In this document: positions 53,438 through 63,193 of the stretch, in pieces
How the letters are laid out: each line of letters begins with the position of its first letter
How positions within the stretch are numbered: position 1 is the stretch's first letter
Assembly: GCF_030380735.1 (NCBI RefSeq)
Contig: NZ_JAUDRZ010000023.1
Location: 568 to 64,567 of the forward strand
Source of the DNA: Rhizobium sp. S152
Lineage (GTDB): Bacteria > Pseudomonadota > Alphaproteobacteria > Rhizobiales > Rhizobiaceae
Length of the DNA stretch: 64,000 nt
Reading direction: 5' to 3'
Translations under genes and position numbers: made by a program
The notes under the pieces: generated by a model
What the model was told of the DNA's origin: nothing
The model's database searches: none
The model's input: only the letters and a program-made list of their open reading frames with translations

Positions 53438-54729
53438 GGTGGATCTACGCCCTTCTTCTGCTGTTCGGAGCAGCGCTTCCCGCGTCGTCGGCGGCACCTT
53501 TCGCCCGCACGGCGGTCGAGGAACAGGGAGAGATCGTCCCCGGCCAGCGCATCCATCTGATCGTCGATGTCTTCGCCCCCGATTTCTTCACCTCGCCGCC
53601 GCAGTTCCCCTTGTTCGACCTGCCCGATGCGCTGGTCACGCTTCCCGACGAACGCGCGCAGAACAGTGTTCAGACCATCGACGGCGTGCAATATTCCGGC
53701 ATTCGCCGAACCTACGCCATCGTCCCCGAAAAATCGGGACCCTACGTCGTGCCGCCCTTCGCCATTGAACTCGGCTACTCCGTGGACGGTAAGCCGACCA
53801 GGGCAGAGGTCATGGCGCCATCGGCAAGCTTCACTGTCGGCGGCGGCACGCAGTCGCAAGGCGTGGCATTCGCCGCGAGCGGGTTGACGCTGAAGGAGAG
53901 CTTCGACCGCGACCCGGCCACGCTGAAATCAGGCGAGGCGATTGTCCGCACCATCACGATCTTCTCCAGAGACACGCAGGCCATGCTGATCCCACCGCTG
54001 GAACTCCACAATCCCTCGGGGCTGCAGGCTTACGCCAAGCCCCCGCTCCTGAAGGACGGCGTGACCGTCGACAACGAACGCGGCAGCGAGCGAGTGGAAG
54101 TTCTGACCTATGTCGCCCCGTCGGAAGGCAGCTTCGACATCCCGGCCGCGACGATGCACTGGTTCGACATAGATGCACATGCGGACCAGACCTCGACGCT
54201 TCCCCCCACAAAGCTGAGCGTGGCAAAGGCCGATGCGAAATCGACCGGCATCGCCCCCGTCGTCGACAAGCCAACCGAACGATCCGCATCCCTCTCAACC
54301 AGAGCGATCGCTCTCGCGGCACTTGCCGTCGCGATCCTCGCCGCCATCACGGCAACGATCTGGAAACGACGCAATATGATTACGGCCTTGCTCGCCCGCT
54401 ACCGCACCAGCCGGGCGCGCCCGGAGCACGCGGCCTATCGCCAGCTTCTCGCAGCCCTCGACACGGGAGGAGCACAGGAAATCTACTCCGCCCTGACAGA
54501 TTGGTGCCGCCTGGCAAGCCTCGGTTCCCCGGCAAACTGGGTCGAACAATCCGCCGACGACGAGCTCAGCCGTCAATACTACCGCCTCCAGCAACACCTA
54601 TTCGCGCGGGAGCACACGGCCTTCGACGCCGCAGCGTTGCGGCAAGCAATCGAGCGTGTCCGCAAGGCGCGTCCCTTTTCCGCCGGCACCAAGCATCGAG
54701 GCGCCCTACCGGCATTGAACCCGCCCTGA
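53434..54729 (+). CDS. BatD-like protein
   Basis: A 431-residue protein with a signal peptide (1-20, 'SSA-APF'), an extended beta-rich periplasmic region (about 25-270), a transmembrane helix ('AIALAALAVAILAAITATIW', about 290-310) and a helical cytoplasmic tail. Start overlaps the VWA-TPR stop (ATGA). BatD ends many bat operons and was linked to oxygen or stress tolerance in Bacteroides; its biochemical role is unresolved. Last gene of the six-gene MoxR operon. Confidence 0.87.
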   Translation: MRWIYALLLLFGAALPASSAAPFARTAVEEQGEIVPGQRIHLIVDVFAPDFFTSPPQFPLFDLPDALVTLPDERAQNSVQTIDGVQYSGIRRTYAIVPEKSGPYVVPPFAIELGYSVDGKPTRAEVMAPSASFTVGGGTQSQGVAFAASGLTLKESFDRDPATLKSGEAIVRTITIFSRDTQAMLIPPLELHNPSGLQAYAKPPLLKDGVTVDNERGSERVEVLTYVAPSEGSFDIPAATMHWFDIDAHADQTSTLPPTKLSVAKADAKSTGIAPVVDKPTERSASLSTRAIALAALAVAILAAITATIWKRRNMITALLARYRTSRARPEHAAYRQLLAALDTGGAQEIYSALTDWCRLASLGSPANWVEQSADDELSRQYYRLQQHLFAREHTAFDAAALRQAIERVRKARPFSAGTKHRGALPALNPP

Positions 54730-54792
54730 CCGTTGAAATCGCCGAGCGCAGGCAGATATTACCAAGCCCGCCCATGTAGATAGTCTCGCCGA

Positions 54793-55596
54793 ATGACCGA
54801 TCCGCTACCGCATCCAAGACACCTCTCGCAAAGCACCGAAACCCTTCGCAACAGGCTGCGCTGGCTGGAGCGCGGGCAGGATACCCGCTCGCTGCAATTG
54901 CAGGCGCTGCTGGCGATCATCGACCTCGCCATTCTCGCCTTTTTCCTCTTTGGCCCCTTCCTGCGCAAGGGCCACTCCTATGTCATCGTCGATTACACGG
55001 TCGCCGCCTGGATCGCGATCGAGCTCGTGGCCCGCGGCCTGATCGCCGGCGACATGAAGGTCTTCTTCACCCGCCTGATGACCTGGATAGACCTCTTCAT
55101 CCTGGCGACGCTGCTCTTCCCCGACCTTCTCTTCAACTTCGCCTTCCTGCGCGCCATGCGCGTCTGGGCGATCGGCAACAGCAGCCTGTTCAGGGAGGCG
55201 CTACGCCGTTGCGGCTGCATTCAATGGCTCGACGTCGCCCGCGCCAGCCTCAATCTGGTGGTGTTCCTCTTCATCGTCACCGGCTTCGTCTACACCAGCT
55301 TCTTCTACAACCGCGAAGGCAGCGAAGGCTTTGTCGACGCCCTCTATTTCACCGTGGCGACAGTCACCACCACGGGCTTCGGCGACATTACGCTTCCCGG
55401 CACATCGGGAAAGCTCACCTCGATCATCACCATGATCATCGGCATCTCGCTCTTCGTCCGCCTCGCCCAGGCCGTCGTGCGCCCCTACAAAGTTAATTTC
55501 CCCTGCCCGCAATGCGGCCTGCACCGCCACGACGCAGACGCCGTGCACTGCAAGGCCTGCGGCCACCTCCTCAATATTCCCGACGAGGGCATGTAG
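54793..55596 (+). CDS. Voltage-gated-type potassium/ion channel with C-terminal zinc ribbon
   Basis: A 267-residue membrane protein of the VIC superfamily: four helices resembling S1-S4 (about 35-150, with few regular arginines in the S4-like helix), S5 ('LNLVVFLFIVTGFVYTSFF'), a pore loop with the potassium filter 'TTTGFGD' (about 192-198) and S6. The cytoplasmic end carries 'CPQCGLHRHDADAVHCKAC' (Cys 238, 241, 253, 256), a CxxC-x11-CxxC zinc ribbon. ATG 54793 begins 63 bases after the BatD stop. It may conduct potassium and sense metal or redox through the ribbon; that is inference. Confidence 0.87.
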   Translation: MTDPLPHPRHLSQSTETLRNRLRWLERGQDTRSLQLQALLAIIDLAILAFFLFGPFLRKGHSYVIVDYTVAAWIAIELVARGLIAGDMKVFFTRLMTWIDLFILATLLFPDLLFNFAFLRAMRVWAIGNSSLFREALRRCGCIQWLDVARASLNLVVFLFIVTGFVYTSFFYNREGSEGFVDALYFTVATVTTTGFGDITLPGTSGKLTSIITMIIGISLFVRLAQAVVRPYKVNFPCPQCGLHRHDADAVHCKACGHLLNIPDEGM

Positions 55597-55602
55597 CCCG
55601 TC

Positions 55603-56496
55603 TCAGCCGCGATATCGCAGCGCCTCGACGAGCAGCGCGAACGCCGCCGAGGGCTGGCGCCGGCTGGGGTAATAGAGATGATATCCCGCAAAGGGCGGGC
55701 ACCAGTCCTCCAGCACGCGCACCAGCGTACCGTCGGCCAGTTGCTGCTGGACATGATCCTCCATGACGAAGCAAATCCCGAAACCGGCCGCCGCCGCGCG
55801 CAGCATCATCCTCACATTGTTGAAGGCAAGCTGTCCCTCGACCCGTACCCTCACCTCGCGCCCGTCCTTCTCCATCTCCCAGGCATAAAGACCGCCGGCG
55901 CTCAGCATGCGCAGATTGATGCACCGGTGATCGGCGAGGTCCTGTGGCGTGCGGGGGATAGGGTATCTCTCGAAGTAGCCGGGCGACGCCACGGCCGCCA
56001 TGCGCAGATCAGGGCCGATCCGCGTGGCGATCATGTCCTTGGCGACCGCCTCGCCGAGCCGCACGCCGGCGTCGAACCGTTCCGTGACGATATCGGTCAA
56101 TCCGGCATCGAGGCTGAGCTCGACATGGATATCGGGATAGTCCGGCAGCAGCGTCTCAAGCGTCGGCCACAGGATCGTGTTGGCTGCATGCTCCGAGGTG
56201 GTGATACGGATCGTCCCCGCCGGCTTCTCCCGGAGCTCGCCGAGCGAGGCAAGTTCGGCGCCGATGCTGTCGAGTGCCGGGCGCAGCGTCGCGAGCAGCT
56301 TCTCTCCCGCCTCGGTGGGTGCGAGGCTGCGCGTCGTCCGTGTCAGCAACCGCACGCCGAGCCGTGTTTCCAGCCGCCGGATCGTATGGCTGAGCGCCGA
56401 TTGCGACGTTCCGAGCTTCGCCGCCGCGCGCGTAAAGCTCTGCTCCTCCGCCACCGTCATGAAGGCATTCAGGTCGACCAGTTCTTCGCGCCGCAT
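55603..56496 (-). CDS. LysR-family transcriptional regulator, divergent from cupin gene
   Basis: A 297-residue LysR protein of the group whose helix-turn-helix reads 'FTRAAAKLGTSQSALSHTIRRLETRLGVRLLTRTTRSLAPTEAG' and whose effector domain ends in a 'YYPSRRQPSAAFALLVEALR' segment. Such regulators usually sit next to aldo-keto reductase, SDR or cupin genes and switch them on under oxidative or electrophile stress. Here the cupin gene is 115 bases away, divergent, with a TGCATGCA palindrome at 56517-56524 in between. The stop is 6 bases from the convergent channel gene. Confidence 0.92.
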   Translation of the reverse strand: MRREELVDLNAFMTVAEEQSFTRAAAKLGTSQSALSHTIRRLETRLGVRLLTRTTRSLAPTEAGEKLLATLRPALDSIGAELASLGELREKPAGTIRITTSEHAANTILWPTLETLLPDYPDIHVELSLDAGLTDIVTERFDAGVRLGEAVAKDMIATRIGPDLRMAAVASPGYFERYPIPRTPQDLADHRCINLRMLSAGGLYAWEMEKDGREVRVRVEGQLAFNNVRMMLRAAAAGFGICFVMEDHVQQQLADGTLVRVLEDWCPPFAGYHLYYPSRRQPSAAFALLVEALRYRG

Positions 56497-56611
56497 TCAT
56501 GAACTCCAGATATGACTGCATGCAAGATATAACGACTACCGATCATCCTGTCGCCCGGCTAGATTGCGGTACGACAGCATCGGCGCCCGCGCCCGAACGA
56601 GAGAGCATGAC

Positions 56612-57001
<390 letters not shown>

Positions 57002-57003
57002 TC

Positions 57004-57020
57004 GCCTGATGACGTCAGGC
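57004..57020 (+). terminator. Short hairpin after the cupin gene
   Basis: GCCTGA (57004-57009) and TCAGGC (57015-57020) form a 6-bp stem with a 5-base loop three bases after the stop, followed by a pyrimidine stretch TTCCCTTCC. A weak terminator is plausible. Confidence 0.4.
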
Positions 57021-57055
57021 TTCCCTTCCGCCATGGAACATGTCAACGGTAGTCC

Positions 57056-58324
57056 ATGACGTCAGAACCGGACATCGTTATCATCGGCGCAGGCGCGGCC
57101 GGCATCGGCGCCGCGAGAAGACTGGCCGGCAGCGGCCTTTCCACCATAGTGCTGGAAGCCCTTCCCCGCCCCGGCGGCCGTGGCTTCACCCGCCAGATAT
57201 CGGGCATGGCGATCGATCTCGGTTGCGGATGGCTGCATTCCGCCGACCGCAATCCCTGGGTCGGCATCGCCGAAGAACTCGGCATCGTGGTCGACCGCCG
57301 CCGGAGCGCCTGGGGATCGCAATACCGCGAACTCGGCTTCCCGCCATCCGACCACATTGCCGCGCAGACGGAGTTCGGAGCCTGGAGCGAACGCATCATT
57401 GATGCCCCGCCGGCAAGCGACATCGCCGCCGAAGCGCTCGACCCGAACGGTCGCTGGACGAATTACCTGCAGGCCCTGAGCGGCTATATCAGCGGCGACG
57501 AACTCGAACGCATCTCCGCCAAGGATTATGCCGCCTATGACGAGGCATCGACCGAATACAACTGGCGTGCGCCCGCAGGCTATGGCGCGCTGATAACGGC
57601 CGCGATCCCGCAAGGCCAGGCCTTGCACCTTTCCACGCGGGTCGAAAGCATCGGTCTCGACGGCAGCCGGGTCACGCTTGAGACCTCCGCCGGGACGCTC
57701 CGCCCCCGTGCCGTCATCGTCACCTGCTCAACCAACATTCTCTCCGGCGACACGATCCGCTGGCCCTTGGCACTAGACCCGTGGCGCGAGGCGGCCTGCC
57801 GGCTGCCGCTCGGCAACAACGAGAAGATCTATCTCGAAATAAACGGTAAAAACCCCTTCGAACCCGAAACCCACGTCATCGGCGATCCCCGCGATGCCGC
57901 GACCGGCTCCTACTACATCATGCCGCTCGGCCTGCCCGTCATCGAATGCTTTCTCGGCGGCGCCGGTGCCCGCAAGGCGGCTGCCGATGGCGCCGCGGCC
58001 GCCTATGAGCGCGCCACCGACCAGATCGTCAACCTGTTCGGCTCATCCGTGCGCAGCAATCTCAAACCGCTGGCCGCCTCCGACTGGGCGCGAACGGCAT
58101 CGATCGGCGGCGGCTACAGCCACGCACTTCCCGCACAAAGGGAAGCAAGGGGCATACTTGCGCGCCCCTTCGACAACCGCCTGTTCTTCGCCGGCGAGGC
58201 AACCCACGCGACGGACTTCTCCACCGCCCACGGCGCCTACAAGAGCGGCCGCCGCGCCGCCGAAGAAGCGATCGCGGCGTTGACGGCAGGCGCCTCCGGC
58301 ATCTCGGGCGCGGTGTCCGGCTAG
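57056..58324 (+). CDS. FAD-dependent amine oxidase-family protein
   Basis: A 422-residue flavoprotein. The dinucleotide loop 'IIGAGAAGIGAARRLA' (8-23), the acidic 'VLEALPRPGGRG' (about 33-44) and the C-terminal FAD motif 'NRLFFAGEATHATDFSTAHGAYKSGRRAAEE' (about 380-410) define the monoamine-oxidase fold. It would oxidise a primary or secondary amine to an imine with oxygen as acceptor. No leader peptide, so cytoplasmic. Follows the cupin gene by 54 bases on the same strand. Substrate unknown. Confidence 0.9.
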   Translation: MTSEPDIVIIGAGAAGIGAARRLAGSGLSTIVLEALPRPGGRGFTRQISGMAIDLGCGWLHSADRNPWVGIAEELGIVVDRRRSAWGSQYRELGFPPSDHIAAQTEFGAWSERIIDAPPASDIAAEALDPNGRWTNYLQALSGYISGDELERISAKDYAAYDEASTEYNWRAPAGYGALITAAIPQGQALHLSTRVESIGLDGSRVTLETSAGTLRPRAVIVTCSTNILSGDTIRWPLALDPWREAACRLPLGNNEKIYLEINGKNPFEPETHVIGDPRDAATGSYYIMPLGLPVIECFLGGAGARKAAADGAAAAYERATDQIVNLFGSSVRSNLKPLAASDWARTASIGGGYSHALPAQREARGILARPFDNRLFFAGEATHATDFSTAHGAYKSGRRAAEEAIAALTAGASGISGAVSG

Positions 58325-58346
58325 ATCTCGGTCCGCCGTCGTGGCA

Positions 58347-59087
58347 TCAAAACTCCTGCGCCGTTGGGCGGAACAGGATTTCGTTGATGTCCATCTCATC
58401 TGGCTGGCTGATCGCGAAGGCGATGACCCGCGCGAAGTTTTCGGCCGGGATGGCATTGGCCTCGTAGAATTCTTGAATGCCCCTCGCGACATCGGCCTCC
58501 GTCACGCTGAGCGGCAACTCGGATTCGACAGCGCCCGGAGACACCACCGTCGTGCGGATATGGTAGGGCTTCACCTCCTGCCGCAGTCCTTCGGAGAGCA
58601 TCCGCACGGCAGCCTTGGTGGCGGCATAGACGGCACTTCCTGCTCGAACCTTGTGGCCGGCGACCGAGGAGACGTTGATGATGTGACCGCTTTTCTGCGC
58701 CTTCATGTGCGGCAGAGCGGCGGCGATCCCGTAGAGCACGCCCTTGATGTTGACGTCGATCATCCGGTCCCAGTCCTCGATCTTGCCGCGTTCGAGCGGC
58801 GAGTGCGGCATCAGCCCGGCATTGTTGATCACGACATCCACCCGGCCATGCGCGGCCACCGCCGCATCCACCAGCCGCTTCACCTGCGCAGCATCCGTGA
58901 CATCCGTCTGAACCGCGGCGCCGTCACCGAGCCCGAGTTCGTTCGCCAGCCCTTGGAGCCGGTCGAGACGGCGGGCGCCGAGCACCAGTTTCGCCCCTTC
59001 CCGCGCCAGATGCCGCGCGGCAGCTTCCCCGAGACCGCTGCTTGCGCCCGTGATGACGACGACTTTTCCTTCGATATTGCCTGACAT
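58347..59087 (-). CDS. SDR-family oxidoreductase
   Basis: A 246-residue classical SDR with '[16 protein letters not shown]' (13-28), 'NNAG' (about 86-89), the active-site serine in 'NVSSVAG' and 'YAATK' (about 152-156). 'GARRLDRLQ' after the second strand favours NADP. ATG 59085-59087 follows CGGAG. It lies downstream of an aldo-keto reductase gene on the same strand with a strong hairpin between, and converges on the amine oxidase gene. Probably part of a carbonyl-detoxifying set with the AKR; substrate unknown. Confidence 0.92.
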   Translation of the reverse strand: MSGNIEGKVVVITGASSGLGEAAARHLAREGAKLVLGARRLDRLQGLANELGLGDGAAVQTDVTDAAQVKRLVDAAVAAHGRVDVVINNAGLMPHSPLERGKIEDWDRMIDVNIKGVLYGIAAALPHMKAQKSGHIINVSSVAGHKVRAGSAVYAATKAAVRMLSEGLRQEVKPYHIRTTVVSPGAVESELPLSVTEADVARGIQEFYEANAIPAENFARVIAFAISQPDEMDINEILFRPTAQEF

Positions 59088-59114
59088 GACATGCTCCGAT
59101 CGTGAATGGATCAT

Positions 59115-59138
59115 GGCCCGCCCGATAACGGGCGGGCC
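59115..59138 (-). terminator. 10-bp GC hairpin between AKR and SDR genes
   Basis: GGCCCGCCCG (59115-59124) and CGGGCGGGCC (59129-59138) pair perfectly around an ATAA loop, 12 bases after the AKR stop on the minus strand. No T-run follows. It probably limits read-through into the SDR gene. Confidence 0.65.
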
Positions 59139-59150
59139 GTGGCGGGATAG

Positions 59151-60517
<1,367 letters not shown>

Positions 60518-63079
60518 ATGGCAGAATTTCCTCAAAAGGCGAAGGTCGTAATCATCGGGCTCGGCGGCATCGTCGGCGCATCCATCGCCCACCACCTGAT
60601 CGAACGCGGATGGGACGATATCGTCGGCATCGACAAATCCGGTATCCCGACCGACATTGGCTCCACCGCCCACGCCTCGGACTTCTGTTACACTACCAGC
60701 CACGACTATCTCTCGGTCTGGACCACCCAGTATTCGATCGATTTCTACGAGAAGATGGGCCACTATTCCCGCATCGGTGGCCTTGAAGTCGCACGCACGG
60801 GCGACGATGCCTGGATGGAAGAGATCAAGCGCAAGCTGACTTCGGCCAAGGCCTTCGGCACCAACGCCCGCTACGTCTCGCCCTCCGAGATCAAGGAAAT
60901 GTTCCCGCTGATCGAAGAAGATCAGGTGCAGGGCGGCATGTTCGATCCCGACGCCGGCCTCGTCATCCCGCGCTCGCAGACCGTTGCCGGCAAGCTGGTC
61001 GATGCCGCCGAGAAATCCGGCAAGCTGAAGATGTTCGGCAACACGCCGGCTCAGTCGCTGATCGTCGAAGGCGGTCGCATCAAGGGCGTCGTCACCCATC
61101 GCGGCACCATCATGGCCGATCATGTGATCGTCTGCGCCGGCCTCTGGGGCCGCCTGATCGCCGAGATGGTCGGCGAGGACCTGCCGGTCATGCCGGTCGA
61201 TCACCCGCTGACTTTCTTCGGCCCCTATAACGAGTTCGAAGGCACGGGCAAGGAAATCGGCTTCCCGCTGCTGCGCGACCAGGGCAACTCCGCCTATATG
61301 CGCGACACCGGCGACCCGAAGACCACTGAAGGCGGCCAGATCGAGTGGGGCTATTACGAGACCACCAATCCGCGCATGTGCCACCCACGCGAGCTTCTCG
61401 AAAAGCACGAGGCGCGCCTCTCGCCCTCGCAGCGCGATCTCGAAATGGAGCAGATCCTCGAGCCGCTCGAAAAGGCGATGGAACTGACCCCGATCCTCGG
61501 CGAACTCGGCTATAACGAAGGTCACTCCTTCAATGGCCTGCTGCAGGTCTCGGCCGCCGGCGGCCCGTCCTGCGGCGAGAGCCAGAAGGTGCGCGGCCTC
61601 TGGTACTGCGTCGCCATCTGGGTCAAGGACGGCCCGGGCTACGGCAAGCTCATCGCCGACTGGATGACCGACGGCCGCACCGAGATCGACCACAACTCGA
61701 TCGACTATTCCCGCTTCTACCCGCACCAGCTGACCGAGGATTTCATCGCCGGCCGCTGCTACGAGGCTGCGCAGAAGATCTACTTCCCCGCCGTCCACAC
61801 CCGCGAACCCTACGCCTCCGGCCGTGGCGCCAAGCGCTCGCCCTTCTACGAGCGCGAGAAGGAACTCGGCGGCTACTTCATGGAACTTGGCGGCTGGGAA
61901 CGCGCCCACGGCTACAAGGCTAACGAGCACCTGCTGGAGAAATACGGTTCCCAAGTTCCGGTGCGCGAAAACGAGTGGGACAACCGCCATTTCTGGCGCG
62001 TCTCCAACGCCGAGCATCTGGCGATGAGCGAGGATTGCGGTATCGTCAACCTCAGCCACTTCCACATGGTCGATATCGAAGGCCCTGACCATGTCGACCT
62101 GCTCGAATGGCTCTGCGCCGCCAAGATCGGCGGTGACGCCAACATCGGCAAGGGCATCTACACCCACTTCCTCGACGACGAGGGCATGGTCCGCGCCGAC
62201 TTCACGGTCATCCGCATGGCCGACCGCTGCCGCCTCATCAACGGCGCCGATGCCGGCCCGCGCGACTTCCACTACATGAAGCGCGTGGCCGAGGATCGCG
62301 GTCTCGACGTGACGATTACGGACGTCTCTGAAAAGTTCATCACGATCGGCATCTGGGGGCCGAACGCCCGCGACACGCTGAAAAAGGTTGTCGCCGATCC
62401 GGCAGCGCTCGATCCCGAAAACTTCGCCTTCGCGGCCATCAAGCCGATCGAGATCGCGGGCAAGACGGTCACCGCCTTCCGCATCTCCTATGTCGGTGAA
62501 CAGGGCTGGGAACTGCATATGAAGTACGAGGATGGCCTCGCCGTCTGGGACGCGCTGCGCGCCACCGGCGTGATGCCCTTCGGTGTCGAGACTTACGCCA
62601 ACTCGCGCCGCATGGAAAAGTCCCTGCGCCTGCAGAACGGCGACCTGCTCACCCAGTACAACCTGCTGGAAGCCGACCTCGCCCGCCCGAAGGTCAAGGA
62701 AGCCGATTTCCGCGGCAAGGCCAAGCACCTGGAATACAAGGCGCGCGAACAGCAGCCGGCCATGCTCTGCACGCTTGTGATGACCGAGAACACCGACTCG
62801 ACGGGCGTCAAGCGCTACCCCGTCGGCTCCATGCCGGTCATGGATCCGGAAACAGGCAAGACCCTGGTCGACAGCCTCGGCCGCATCTCCTACACCACCT
62901 CGGTCGCCTACGGCCCGACGGTCGGCAAGAACATCGCGCTTGCCTACCTCCCCCAGGAATACTGCCAGGTCGGCCGCAAGCTCAACGTCGAGTATTTCGC
63001 CGAGACCTACCCGGTCGAAGTGGTCAGCGTCGGCTACAAGCCGATCTACGACCCCGAGAACCTGAAGCCGCGCACCTGA
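60518..63079 (+). CDS. FAD-dependent dimethylglycine/sarcosine dehydrogenase-like protein (DAO-GcvT)
   Basis: An 853-residue two-part enzyme. The N-terminal D-amino-acid-oxidase-type flavin domain has 'IIGLGGIVGASIAHHLIERG' (12-31) and 'GSTAHASDFCYTTS', whose histidine sits where dimethylglycine dehydrogenase binds FAD covalently. From about residue 420 follow FAO_M ('YGSQVPVRENEWDNRHFWR') and GcvT-type folate domains ('YVGEQGWELHM', 'RMEKSLRLQNGDL'). It would demethylate an N-methylated glycine and pass the carbon to tetrahydrofolate. ATG 60518 was picked because the fold starts there; the ribosome site is weak. Exact substrate (dimethylglycine, sarcosine, other) is open. Confidence 0.9.
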   Translation: MAEFPQKAKVVIIGLGGIVGASIAHHLIERGWDDIVGIDKSGIPTDIGSTAHASDFCYTTSHDYLSVWTTQYSIDFYEKMGHYSRIGGLEVARTGDDAWMEEIKRKLTSAKAFGTNARYVSPSEIKEMFPLIEEDQVQGGMFDPDAGLVIPRSQTVAGKLVDAAEKSGKLKMFGNTPAQSLIVEGGRIKGVVTHRGTIMADHVIVCAGLWGRLIAEMVGEDLPVMPVDHPLTFFGPYNEFEGTGKEIGFPLLRDQGNSAYMRDTGDPKTTEGGQIEWGYYETTNPRMCHPRELLEKHEARLSPSQRDLEMEQILEPLEKAMELTPILGELGYNEGHSFNGLLQVSAAGGPSCGESQKVRGLWYCVAIWVKDGPGYGKLIADWMTDGRTEIDHNSIDYSRFYPHQLTEDFIAGRCYEAAQKIYFPAVHTREPYASGRGAKRSPFYEREKELGGYFMELGGWERAHGYKANEHLLEKYGSQVPVRENEWDNRHFWRVSNAEHLAMSEDCGIVNLSHFHMVDIEGPDHVDLLEWLCAAKIGGDANIGKGIYTHFLDDEGMVRADFTVIRMADRCRLINGADAGPRDFHYMKRVAEDRGLDVTITDVSEKFITIGIWGPNARDTLKKVVADPAALDPENFAFAAIKPIEIAGKTVTAFRISYVGEQGWELHMKYEDGLAVWDALRATGVMPFGVETYANSRRMEKSLRLQNGDLLTQYNLLEADLARPKVKEADFRGKAKHLEYKAREQQPAMLCTLVMTENTDSTGVKRYPVGSMPVMDPETGKTLVDSLGRISYTTSVAYGPTVGKNIALAYLPQEYCQVGRKLNVEYFAETYPVEVVSVGYKPIYDPENLKPRT

Positions 63080-63104
63080 TTTCAGGTCGAACCTCGTAAA
63101 ACAG

Positions 63105-63136
63105 AACAGCCCGCGGGATTTCTCCCGCGGGCTGTT
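63105..63136. terminator. Terminator after the dehydrogenase gene
   Basis: AACAGCCCGCGGGA (63105-63118) pairs with TCCCGCGGGCTGTT (63123-63136), a perfect 14-bp stem with a TTTC loop and a TTTCATTTCC tail, 25 bases past the stop. Confidence 0.9.
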
Positions 63137-63160
63137 TCATTTCCAATCTCATGGAGAAAA

Positions 63161-63184
63161 CCGGCAGCACGCTCGCGCTGCCGG
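63161..63184 (-). terminator. Rho-independent terminator of the cytochrome gene
   Basis: CCGGCAGC (63161-63168) and GCTGCCGG (63177-63184) form an 8-bp stem. Read on the minus strand it starts 9 bases after the cytochrome stop and runs into TTTTCTCC. Confidence 0.85.
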
Positions 63185-63193
63185 CCTTTTACA

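Noticed and set aside
57010..57064. Two copies of TGACGTCA (57010-57017 and 57057-57064)
   Set aside because: The first is part of the hairpin after the cupin gene and the second overlaps the start of the amine oxidase gene; an 8-base palindrome twice in 55 bases is weak evidence for a site.
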